From Amoebophrya sp. A120 (Eukaryota; Sar; Dinophyceae; Syndiniales; Amoebophryaceae), in the NCBI GenBank assembly GCA_905178155.1, contig CAJINV010000003.1, positions 2,955,715 through 3,019,714 of the forward strand: a stretch of 64,000 nt of DNA. The letters are read 5' to 3'. Shown here one piece after another: positions 23,936 through 35,900 of the stretch. How positions within the stretch are numbered: the stretch's first letter is position 1; each line of letters starts with the position of its first letter. The notes under the pieces are model-generated. The model was not told where the DNA came from. It saw only the letters and a program-made list of their open reading frames with translations, and searched no databases. The position numbers and the translations under genes were made by a program.

Positions 23936-26900
23936 CTAGCGCCCACGCTGCTGTTGCTCCAGAAACGGCATGTTGTGGTGCTGGAAGTAAGGTGCATGGT
24001 GCTGATGCGGGCCAGCAACGACATTCTGGCTACTGTAGTAGTCCGTGTAGAAAGGCAGCGGCTGTTGTGAGTGTGAGGGCAGTTTCACTATGGTTTCGCA
24101 TTGCAGAGGATGCGCGTTACTTACTTCGTCGTGCGTGGGCGATCTTGATCTATCTCTCATTCGCGTGCTAACAAATAACTCGAAAATTTTCATTTACCTC
24201 TGTGCCTACCGAAAGGTACTGCGGGGGTTGATCAGCCATGTAGGTAGTCGAAGGGTTCTCGGACACTTGCAGCGAACCCCTGCGCGGATCTACCCCCGTG
24301 GACTGCATACTGCCGCTCAGCGCCACGTGATGCCCCGGAAACCTGGCGGCGTCGTGCTTCTCAAACCGGTTTTGGCTGCGGCGCACCCGATATCTCGCTT
24401 CCTCGCCCACAGATGCGCGGCCGTGCCCAATGGCCGCTTGTAGCTGCGGAGCATCCTCAGGCCGCTGGCGAACTTCACAGTACTGCCGATACACCTGCGT
24501 CGTCAGCGATTTCTCGTACGAGTCATGATCCAAGAAATCGTTCGTGTTTTTGCTGCTTCCCGCGATCCCGAGCATCCGCGTGGCATGTGCCTCTTCTGGG
24601 GAACTCGGGCGCCCAGTCTGTTTGTTTATTTCATCTTTCGCTCTTCTGGCTGACTGTGCGCACTACAAATCGACGGCCAGATGGTAAAAAGTGCAAAAGA
24701 ACAAAAAAAGTCCTAAGTAATAATTCCAATACGAGAACTACTGTGCTTAAGCCACGAACACGCCTCATTTTTCACTGCTGTACCTGGAAGTCTTTGTGGT
24801 AGGTGAGGGCCTTTCGCGCGGCTTCCTTCATCGCTTGATTTATCGTGTCAGAAAAAGCGTTGTCGTCGGCTTGGAAGCGCCTGTGGAGATGCTGCTGCGT
24901 GCTGCTACTACCTTGCCCGTCGTGCGGTGACAAGGCTATCAAAGACCCTGTTGAGAGTCCACCCGGACCGGCGCCCGGAGATGGGCTTTGCGGAATGATC
25001 TGGTGCTTGAAAGTCCCCGTGTTCTGTGATGTTTATGTTTTATCGGAATGATATCACTTCATCTCCTCCCTTACCCGCAGAACGTAAATCATGATGTTGA
25101 CGAAAGGGACGGAATCCGAGGCTGATACTAGAGCGAACAACTGACTGTCCTCTGGCCTTAGTACTTTTGATTAAAAAAGCTCCGCTGCGAAGTACGAGAA
25201 TCAAACAGCACTACTTGTATTCTGAAGGGGAAATTCTTGAGCGTCCCTGCTGGCGACGGCGAGCGCTTCGGAGCAGCACTTTTCCGCAGCGCGCCCTGGC
25301 CATTGATGTCGCGGAACATTTCCCCTGGTGAGTTCACCCGCCCTCGGAAGTCGGCCTTTGGTGACAGACTCAACTTTTCCGACGCGATGGGCCTGTGCTG
25401 CTCCGAGGCCGCTATAGCCTCCCACTCCTCTCGGCTAATCCGAGCTCTAGCTGGCTGCTCAATGCGCGGCACAGCCTGAGTGCATAGAGATTCATGTTGA
25501 ACCATGACCATTGCTATTCGACCAAGAAGAAGAACGAGAGCGTACGACGAAGATCAAATTAATATGTTCATGTATTGGATCAGCCGCAAAACTTTACAGC
25601 AAGTGCAAGATTTCAGTACCGCCTGCAGGCTTTGCGGTTGCTGGAGTTCGCGCCCGCGTCTGGGGTTTCCATACAGCAGCTCCTGCACAATCATTTTCTC
25701 CTGCTCGGGTGAAAACTTGGGATCTTTTTTCCCGACCGAAGAACCGCGGGGTGGCCGCGTGGAATGTTTACCCTCTTGTCCGGATCGTTGCTGCTCCCGC
25801 AAGATTGCGAGCTCCTGCTGCAGCTTCTGCCGTTGCAACACCTCCTCCTCGAGCCTTTGCGCAAGTTTCTGGGTTTCCAAGTCTTTTTGAGAAGACGAGC
25901 CGCCCTGGGGTACGTTGTAGGTAGGCGCGTTACAGATTCATTCCGGTTGCGTTTGCAAAAATTCAATAACAGCATGTTGGCAATCCTTGTAAAGACTTTA
26001 AAATGGTACTACGTGTACGGCCATGCTAGTACACCTATGGTTACAGAATATAAAAGGCACTGCAGTATTCCAACCTTCCTGGACGATCGGGCACTGTGCG
26101 GCTTCCCACGCTGCGACGTACTGAGGCTGACGCTATTGCTGTTCGAGGCCGGGGCGGCCGGTGCTGGCGGCGGTTTTGCCCAGTCACCGATGCAGGGATC
26201 CGTACTGAACACCATCGACCCACCGAAGTTTCTGTTCGCACAGAAAGGCGACGTCTTGTCCACAAGCGAATTTCGCGCGGACAGGCTGCGGGACGCGGAC
26301 GAGGAGCTACTCTGCGTATGCGCGTGAGGTGGCAGATCGTGGTTGTACTGACTTCCACTCTGGGGTTCCGTGCTGGCACGCTTGCGCGCGTAGTACGCGG
26401 CAGTGTAGCTGTTCCGTCGGCTCGATGAGGCCGTCTGTGAGTCGTACTTGTCGTGCGAATTGCGCCTGCTGCTTGAGCCGCTGCCGTGCCCCCCCTCGTC
26501 TTTATTATTCCCCACCGATGCGGACGAGTCCGCGGTACGGGCTGCGCCAGCAGGAGGACCATTCCGCTGCTGATCGTCCTCCGCCTGCCGTAAACGCTGC
26601 TGTCCGTACGGGCTGGGCGGGACTGCATAGTAGTTGCGGTTCTTTTCGGGAGAAGACTTGTTGTTTTCTCGGGAGCCCTTACTGCTGCCCGAACTATCCG
26701 CGTAGAACAACTGCACGCCACGACTCGCAGCCACGGCGGATTTCAAGGCGTTCTCCGAAACACCAGCTTTTTTCTGCTTCTGCTTCTGCTTTCCCGGGCT
26801 TTTATTTTTCTCTGGACTAGGGTGCAAGGCGGATTCATTTTTCGCCAGATTTTCCTCCTCGGCGTCAACGAAAGCCATGGGCAGCATCGCGAGTCCGTGC

Positions 26901-29900
26901 AGTTGTCCATCGACCACCACCGGATCATCGACGTTGTACAGTGCATCGACTTCCCGGTGCAGCGACTGCGCCACTGGCCGCGTGCCTGGCGCGAACATGT
27001 ACTCCATCTGTGGTCCGCCGTTGGAAGAGGCGCCTGACATCGTGTGGCTCGGTGGTAGTTCCACCTCCGCCGGCGCCTGCAGTGCCTGGGACTCGCGAAA
27101 CACGAACTGTTCTGGTCGCGACTGGTATTCGGGATTGTCGAAGGTTCCGCTCGCGTTGTTGGAACTCCTAGAGTAACTCATACTGTCCGCAGCGCCGTAG
27201 GAATTCGCCGAGAACCCCCGTTCCCGCGCAGCGCCCGCTCCTGGGTCGGCGAGCAACTGGTCTTGGGGATTGCTTGCAGAGGTCGGCGTTCTAGGCTTCT
27301 TGTTCCCCAGTTTTTGGATCACCTCGGTCACGCCCTTTTCGCTCTCCAGCTGCGGGAACCGTCCGAATTCCTGCGGGTTTTGCCCCCCGGCCGTGTCGCG
27401 ATCTCGGTCGACGACCACGACGGAGGGGCCCGCTCCTTGCGTGGAAGATCCTCCTCCAGGCTTGTTCTTTCGGCCGCCCGAACGCGAGGCCGAAGAGGAC
27501 GCTGACGCCGACTGCTGTACTATATTGCCAGAGCTCATTCTCTGAAAAAGCTCGTTCCCCACGTATGAAGATTCCGCGTCTTTATCATCAGTTCTTGCAG
27601 CCACGGGGTGTAATTGGCGTAGTTGCGAAGATGTTGAACTGCTCGCAGGCATGGCAAATCCCGTCGACGACTTGCTGCGATTGGGGCTCATGGGGCTCAC
27701 GGTGGCGCTGGGGTTGTGTTGCAGCAGAATTGACATCGATTCGTTGTACCGCTTGCCCGTTGGCGAGTTGGGCGACAGGGACCGCTGCTCTGGAGACAAC
27801 CGCGCACCGTACTCGTGTTGCTCCGCCTTGGCCTCGGGCCAGGTGCCCCGGAAATCGGTTTCGTGCTTGAACTTCAAAACGGAAAAGAAATTCTCCAGCG
27901 ACTCGAGGCCCCGGGAACTCTTGATGATGACCTGCTGCCCCCGAAAATCCGCGTAGATCTTCTTGCCCTGCGCGCGGGCACCCGTGCTGATATCCATGAC
28001 AAAGTACCAGTTCTGATTCAGCTTCGTGATTTGCAGGAAGGGCATGGGGTACTCCTCGAAAAACCGCGTGAGCGCGAAGTCCACCTGGTCCGGAATGTGC
28101 TGCCCCAGAATGATGTCGCACGTACGTCGGCTCTCGGATACCGAGGCGGTCGCCGACGCAGAAGAGGAGGAACCGCCAGTGCGTCTCTGTTGCAATGGTT
28201 GCGTCGCACTGCGCTGCGAAGGTGCCGAGATGACCGTTGCTGTCTTGTTCGGCGAAGCTTTCTTGCCCCCACGACCAGCGTTCTTCGTGGGTGAGGGCGT
28301 TTTCTTGTTGTCGTTTTTACTATCCCCCGCGTCTATTGTCACCTTCGCCCGCGAGCCCGAACGACTTCGACTTGAGGATCCGGTCGGCTCCTGTGTTGCC
28401 GCGGAGGCCCTAGTACCACCTTGATTTGGAGCTTTCGACGCCGCTTTTGTTTTCGGCGCAGCCACTTTCTTGCTGGCTGCTTCCTTGGTCCGCGGCGGGG
28501 TGGTCTTTTCTGCTACTTTTGCAGAAGCAGATTTTGCCAACTGGTCCGAGGAAGACCGCCGCTTTTCCGGTGATGGCGTTTTACTCTTGGGCGGACTGCT
28601 CTTTCGCCCACTCGCCTGTTCACCTCCCTTCTTCGCAGCAGGAGCTTCCGGCTTGTTTGCCTTGGACTTTGAGACCACAACATCCGAGGAAGAGCGTTCG
28701 TCCTTCTTCGCAGGTGAGGCTTTCGCCTTCTTTCCCGGGGGCGGTTGCCGCGCTGCTGGGGTCGTACTACTACTTTTGTCGTCACTTGACCGGTCCCGTT
28801 TCTTCTTCCGCGCAGAGCTATCCCGCGGCTCCTCGGTCGCAGAGGCCGAGGCAGACGCGGCACTGGACCTCAGATTTGACGGCGATTTTTTTCGGGACGA
28901 GGTCGTCACACTCGGCTGCGACTTCGGCCCAACGTCTGCTCCGCTTTGCACCTGCGATCGCCGGACGTGCGCCTGGTCTTCCGGCAAAACAGAACCCTTG
29001 TGATACAGCGTCCACTGCGTATGGTCCAACACAACTTCCGAAGGCGAGTTTTTTCGGCTGTCCACCGAGCGCGGTTGCTTTGCCTTCTCATTGGTCCAAT
29101 ACTCGGTGCTCCGCGGTTGACTAACGTGCATCATACTCGCGCCCGGGATGTACGGCGGGTCGGTGGTCGCACCCATTTTTTCCCCCGCGGCGCTGAGGTC
29201 ACTGCTTGTCCGGGGTCGTCGCTTCGGCGAATAGTCGAAAAATCCGCTGGTACCACCCCGTGAAATCTTTCTCGTTCCCTCCTCCTCCGCGGGCAGCGGA
29301 GCCACCCCCGGATAGGCGGGGCTTTCGGGCGAACTGGCCCGAGAAACGTAGTCATTGACGATGCAACGCTCGAGATCATGCTCTGGCGAAAACACATTGT
29401 GGTGCGTAGAGTGCGCATGGTACACCTTGCCCTCGTTCGTCACAAAAGGCGGCGACACGATTTTCTTGCTTTTCCGCTGTGGTTGCACTACCAGATTCGG
29501 ACTGGCTCGCGATGAGGTCGTACTCTTCATCAAGTTGCTTGTGCTTTTCGCAAGCGTTTCTAGGTCCGCCTTCTGGTTCACCTCCTCCAAACGCACCAGT
29601 AAATCGTCGACCACCTCGGGTGTAGCGTCCTCGAAGACTTCCGCCTCTGACTGCGAACTGGCGGCCGGTCGCGGATCTGCGGAGTACAGAAACGGCCCAG
29701 TCGCAGCCACGGCAGAACTACCCGCGAGCGTTCCACGACCCTGCTGGCGCAACAGAACAAGATCTGACTCAGACGATTTCTGACGCTCCTCCAACTCCAT
29801 CGGCTGCGGAGGAACCTCGACGTCCCCCTGCTGCTGCTGCTGTGTGGAAGTCGTGTTCTTCTCTACCCCTGCTGCCGTCCCCTTGATCATGACATCGTCC

Positions 29901-32900
29901 ACATCCTCGTCCTCCGGCGAGCGGCCCTCTGCAAAAGTGATTTCGTCCTCGTTGCGAAATGTGACTTTCAATTCCGCGGGTGGAGAGATTTCGAACGACA
30001 CCTCGCGGTCGCTGTTCGGCGAATGCTTTTTCCGTCCGCCGCTCTCCGGACTCGCGGCCGCCTGCACCACGTGCGTGGCCACGCCGCTGCTCGACAGGGG
30101 CGGCGACGCCTGTATGTCTTCGTCTTCCGCTGCGGACATTTGCTCGGGGAAGACCGCAAAGTAGGAGCTTTTGCTGTTGTTTTCCTCCGTAGCGGAGGAA
30201 CTACTATCCACTTCATTCGCCGCGGAAGAGGATGCGTCTTCGACCGACATCATTTCCGGGTAAACCGCGCGCACCTCGGACTCTGACTGCTCCTCCTTGC
30301 TGTCCTCCTCGATGTTGGCGAAGATCCCCAGCTCGTTCAGCCCCGTTCGCGAGCTTCCGCCAGATCCCCCATAGTTCTGGAAGGACGCCAGGCCCCCCTT
30401 CAGCCGGTTGTAGGTCAGCAGCGCGTCCTGGTCATAGCACTCGTATTCGTGGTCCCGCGTCAGACTCTTGTAGTTCGACTCCAGCTCCGGGTAGTGGTCT
30501 TTCACCAAGGACGGCGTGCTCTCGAAGGGGTGCGGCATGTTCTCGCCAGAAGAGATTTTTATAGCCTGAAGCAGAAGCGTCCCGTCTTCCGCTTGCACCA
30601 GTTCCTGCAGCTGCTGCCCGGTTGTACCTGTGTTGAAATCAAGTCCTGCAGTTGTAGCTCCACCGTCGAGCGGCGGATAGTGCAGGAAATCATCGGGAAT
30701 CAGTTGCGGCAACGCGTTAGTAATATCGAACTGCAGGTCGTTGAGGAAGTTCTCTCCGTCCTGCATGAAGTTCTGCATTTCCAGGTCCAGCAGATTTTCA
30801 TCGCTCGAGTCCCGCTCGAGATCCAGTTCGTTCAAACCGGTGCGGGAGCCTCGAAGAAGGTCCGGGTCCCCCGACAGGAAACGTTGTTCCGGGCCTCCCG
30901 CACAGGAAAATTGTAGGCCTCTCTGAGCCGCGGAAAGTTTCGGGCCGAGAGGCCAGCTAAGGTGCATCCGGGACCCTTGCATGAGAAACGGCAGGCCCCC
31001 CGGGGCGTGGGAAAGTTCAAGGCGAAGGCGAACCAGAGCCCAGGGCGCAGTATTTCTCTCTCTTGCCAGGAGCTCGACAACCCCAGGGCCGCCCCCCCGG
31101 CGTGCCAGTCCCTGCCTCCCGAAGGTGAAGAAAACTCTGGAGCCCCTGCCTCCCCGGCGCAAAGGCTGTAGACGTGCCCAACCCCTGTCTGCGGCAAAGT
31201 TGCGCGCTCCGAAACCGAATCCAAAACGCCTCGGCGAGCCCGGGCGCAGAAAAATTCTGAAGAGCCCGCGCCGCGCAGGAGGTGTAGGTGAGCTCGCGCC
31301 AGTCGGCACGCGATGGCGAAAGCTCCGCGCCAGCCAGGAAATAAAAACAACTGCGACTTCCCCGAAAGGGAAGCAACGGACCTTCCGCAGGAAAAGATCC
31401 GCCAGAGCTTCCGAGACCGAGAAGTACAGGGCTGCCGAAGGTAAATAAGCTTCGGAGCCTCCGAAGGTCAAAGCTCCGGTGCTTCCGAAGGTAAAAACTC
31501 CGGAACTCCCGAAGGCGAAGGTGCCGAAGTGGAATCCTCGAGACACCTGCGCAGGAAGGCGAAGTGGAAGTGGAATCGCGAGAGATATGGTTCGTGATCT
31601 TCCGAGAGTGAGAAGGCGGAACGAGCATGGAACTCCGAGAGGGACGGACCTTCCGAGGGAAGGCGAAATGCAAAGGGAATCCCCCGAGACATACACCTTC
31701 CGAAGGAAGGACGCACAATGAAATGGAATCCCGGGAACTTCCGTCTAACGTTATTCGCCACGCCTCTATCGACCAGACATAGAAAACAAAGCCAGCAACC
31801 CCTGTGATAAACGTGGCCGCGTTTGAAACAAACAGAGCGAAGAACTTTAGGCACGAGGGTATGGCAGTCACAAAGCCTAGAAAGAGCGCCAGACTCTTCC
31901 AAGGTGAGGCAATACGAGGAGGAGGGCTGACGAGGATGAAGCTGTAATGGTATATTTGATTCCATTCAACTTGATTCCAGGAAGTAACTTGATTCCATGT
32001 AACGGGATTCCAGGTTTAACTTGATTCCAATTAACTTGATTCCAGGTTTAACTTGATTCCAAGTAACTTGATTCCATGATCTTAACTTGATTCCTTGTTT
32101 TACCATTTTCATCGCTCGAGTCCCGCTCGAGATCCAGTTCGTTCAAACCGGTGCGGGAGCCGGCGCTATTTGGTCGTTGAAAATTTCCATATTTGTGCGC
32201 ATATTTGCAAAATGTAGAGGACTCGCAGCAGCAGCTTTTGGCAGCTGACCGGCGGTCTGCCAGCCTTCCTTCTCGTGCTTCCTTTTGCCGCTCCACTGAA
32301 AGTGCGGGAAAGGGCATCAGAAGGTGTCGTTGTAAGCCATTTTCTGCATTTTGCTATGATGGAAATTCCCAGCTCGGTTTTCCGCACTGGCCAAAGGAAA
32401 GTGCCGAAGACCGAGGCCTTCCGGGAAGCCAAAGGGAGGGGGGAGTGGGGCTGCAGGCGAGGCCAGGAGCAGCGCTCTGACTTTCGTGTGGAGCCGCCTG
32501 CCGTGCGGCGTCCCTGTGTTGCGCACCTTCTACACCCGAACGAAGCCTGGGCGCGAGGGTGCGCCCAGGCTTCGTCTGGATATGTCTCCGCGCGCGTAGG
32601 AGTTGGCGAGGCGACCAGCCATCCGCCAACTCCTCGGGTTTGGAAGTCAGACGGTTTGGGGAGTTGAAAGTATTGACGCTCGCCATTTTGCAATGATGGA
32701 AATTCCCCGCTCGGGTTTGGGTGAGAGGCAAGCTACAATTTGCAATGATGGAAATTCCCCGCTCGGGTTTGGGTGAGAGGCAAGCTACAATTTGCAATGA
32801 TGGAAATTCCCCGCTCGGGTTTGGGTGAAACACAAATTGGGATTTTGCAATGATGGAAATTTCCCGCTCGCGTTTCACCTTCGCCAAGCTCACCCAATGC

Positions 32901-35900
32901 GAAAACGCATACCCCAAAGCAATACCCCAACGCGATACCCCAAAGCAATACCCCGTACGAATACCCCCATCAATACCCCCCGGGATTTTTGGACTCAGCT
33001 CGGTGCACAACGATGACGAATACCCCCAGCAAGTACCCCCTTCAAGGGGTATTTGTTTGGGGTATTGGTCTTCATGCGACATCTTTATGCGAACCCAAGA
33101 TGCCTGACAGTATTTCCCGATCGCACCGGAACCGTGGGCGGGTGCTTTGCGACCTGGCTGAAGTACGGCCAAGAGTTTCTGGAGCAGCGGGACATGCTCA
33201 GCGAAATACTGCTACTAGGCATGTTGCGCGGTGGGCTAAAGCTCGGTGGGGGTGCTTTCCTCGGATTTGCTGCGCTTTTTGGGTGCATGCGCGCTGGCCG
33301 GGAGGCCACCTGGAGGCTTTTCACGAATGGCCCCCGGCTTTGGCGAATGCTGACGGCCTGCTTTTCCGCATCCTAAAATTGCAAGAAGACGCGCGGCTGT
33401 GGTGCAGCCGCATATCCGTTCGGCTGACCCTTCGCCAAAGGGGTAGCGCTAGGATGTATTCGCTATCAACTAACTGCGCCAGCGGTGCCAGAGAATGAGC
33501 CTCCGGCTTCCGCTCTCCTCCCCAGCAACTCGCTGACCCGAAAACGTCGGGCGCGGGCGTGAAAAATGAACATGGCAGGCCCGGTAGCGGGTTGCCTTTC
33601 GCTACATTTTGCAAATATGCGGGTAGATATGGATATTTCCAAGGATTAAGAGATCCAGTTCGTTCAAACCGGTGCGGGAGCCTGCGCTGCCGTTCCGCCC
33701 GCCGGCCAGCCGCTTGTAGGTCAGGAGTGCCGCCTCGTCGTACAAAAACTGGTTGCACTCGATAGTATCGTACTTCTTGGACAGCACGGGGTACTGATCG
33801 CTGCTCAGCGTGTTTTTCATCAGGAGCTCCGATAGCGTGTTTTTCTCGAGTATTTCCTCCTGTTGTAGTTCCGGGGCACCACCGTCGTCACCAACAAGTA
33901 GCCCGGTCAGCGCATCTTCACCAGTCGGCTCCTCCGGAGACGCCATCGCGACGACGTCATCTGCCTCCAACACGGCGGGGGCCGTAGTTTTTGCAAAAGT
34001 TCCACCCTGGTCGTGCTTTTTCAGCGGAGAAGGCACGTCAAGGTCGTGCAGCAACTTCGTCGGCGACGTGAACTCCGGCATCTGCTCCGCGACGGCTTTG
34101 TCGATCGGCTCGCCTTGGCGCACTCGGTCACGGACGTACGCCTTCAACGCATGCTCCGTTCGAAAGGAGCTTGGACTGCCACTGCCTTCTCTCCTCTTCA
34201 CCAAGGCGGCGCTGCAGCAAACGACAGTTTTTGGATCTAAAACTTCAGTTCACTCTTTTCCTACGCGCTTGTTTCTACGAAGTCGAAGAAATTAGAGGTA
34301 TATCTTTCTATTTCTACATAGTCGCATCACGATCACCTTTCAGTTTCAAGAACAATGCAACCGCGGCAAAAAATACCGTTGCGCCTGGTAGTAGTATTCG
34401 TTTGCCTTCTCGTGTTTTTGCCGAGTCCCTGGTGACATGTCTTGCTCATACTCGACGAAGATACGGGTCGGCTTTACAACCGGAGGGGCGCCATGGTGTT
34501 TCTTGCCCCGACCGCTGCTTTGCACACTCGAAAATGAACCAGCTGGCGGTCCTGCCGCGACGGGCGCGTCTTGGTACTCTTCCAAAGCATGGTGGACGAG
34601 CCACTCGATCTGGAATACACGCAGAATTTCACGAATGACCGCTGGAGCAGGCTTGGCCACAGCTGCCGCGTAATCCCGCAGGATCTTCTCTAAACAGGCC
34701 TTGCTCCTGGTCGTGTCCGCCCCGTGGTCCATCGATCTCGGTCCACCTGTCTGCGCGTCCGCTACAGCACCAGCGTCATTCGAGTGCAGCCCGATCAATG
34801 CCTTCACATTGGACTCGATGCCAGCGGCCACGGCGGCCGGCTCGTCGACCGCCAGGTTCGGCCACTGCAGTTGCGGTGCGTGTTTCGCCTTGCTCTCGGC
34901 GGCCAGGGCGTTTTCCAGCATGTCCTCACTGGGTTCCTGCGGCGCCTCCTCGGCAGGACAACTCGCCCCGTCGTCGTCAAATGGCGTCGCCGGTGGGGGC
35001 TCCCGCATTTCGGAAAGCGTCGGGGAGCCGTTCTGCAGTGGCTTGGTGTCTTCGCGCGACGCCGATCGCTTGCGCGCATGCGTTGCACGAGTACCACCGA
35101 GCGCGCCCGGGAGGAGGTCCAGCTGCGTGCACGAAGAGGACGCCGAGGAAGAAAAAGAGTGCTCCTCACCAGAGCAGGCACTGTGGTTCTGCACGGCCGG
35201 AACCGCCACGGGCACGCCTGGCCGCAGCGGCGAGGGTCGAAGAGGCGACCGTGCCGCATCCAGAGGCAGGATGGGGGAGACCGCGTTGAGCGGGGCTCGC
35301 ATCCATTGCGCGCCGCCGGCAGATGTTGCAGAAGTAACGCCGCTCGCATTCAGACCCACCCTCCATGGTAACGGGGGCGACATAAAGCCGCCCGAGGACG
35401 ATGAAACGCCGGGCCCGGGCGAGCGCGCCGCCCCGACGGCTCCGGAAGAAACCGCGGGTGCACGCACCGGTGCACTTTTGGCAGCTGCGTTGGAGGCTCT
35501 CGACGCGGATAAGGACGAACTTCTCCCCGTCGGTTCGAAAGCTCCTGGTGCTGCAGTCTCAGTAGCAACTACATCCTCGCCAGCGTTGAGATCCGGAGTT
35601 GGCTCCACGCTCTCGCCGTACGTGGTCGGCACATGTTGCTCTGTGGCGAGCAGCTCCGGATTCTCGATCGTGACGTCCCCCGGATGCTGCACTCCGCTTC
35701 TCGCGCTGTGATGACTCTCCTTGCTCTCGTTCAGCCGATCCACCGCCTTGGCAATGCTGTTGTTGTGACTCAGCAGCGAGAGGCTCTCGCGGACTTTTTC
35801 TCCGAGCCGCGAAACTTCGGAGTTCCAGTCATCCGTCGGCATTTGCAGCAAGTGCGACGGAGCTCCGTGCTCAAGAGCAGCCGAGGACGCACTGAGCGCC

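Larger units (their letters stand above)
32176..33645. mobile_element. 1.5-kb element with about 42-bp TIRs inside the giant gene's intron
   Basis: The left end (32176-32217) and right end (33601-33645) are inverted copies: TTGAAAATTTCCATATTTGT then GCGCATATTTGCAAAATGTAG, against TTGGAAATATCCATATCTAC then CCGCATATTTGCAAAATGTAG. The element is bracketed by the 31-bp direct repeat at 32131-32161 and 33652-33682. Inside are a perfect hairpin (32541-32574), 52-bp tandem repeats (32687-32870), an AATACCCC repeat zone (32900-33065) and a plus-strand open frame (33074-33376). It is far longer than the other introners and its bracketing repeat is coding sequence. Confidence 0.62.
30797..33682. repeat. 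Three direct copies of a GSRTGLNELDL coding segment bounding a 2.8-kb insertion
   Basis: The motif GATCCAGTTCGTTCAAACCG followed by GTGCGGGAGCC occurs at 30820-30850, 32131-32161 and 33652-33682. The first two copies share a longer block (about 55 bp, from TTTTCATCGCTCGAG). On the minus strand each reads GSRTGLNELDL, and the longer ones continue ERDSSDEN. Exon 3 ends in the right copy and exon 4 starts in the left copy, so the sequence between (30851-33651) behaves as intron material with a third copy stranded in the middle. Confidence 0.7.

Noticed and set aside
30850-31696. N-terminal extension of the long minus frame upstream of the 26-31 kb exon
   Set aside because: It is repetitive Phe/Gly/Arg-rich sequence open in several frames at once, lies between the duplicated GSRTGLNELDL copies, and starts without a supported ATG; treated as intron.
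32687-33066. Regularly spaced repeats resembling a CRISPR array
   Set aside because: The units are contiguous or nearly so with no unique spacers, in a eukaryotic intron; ordinary tandem repeats.
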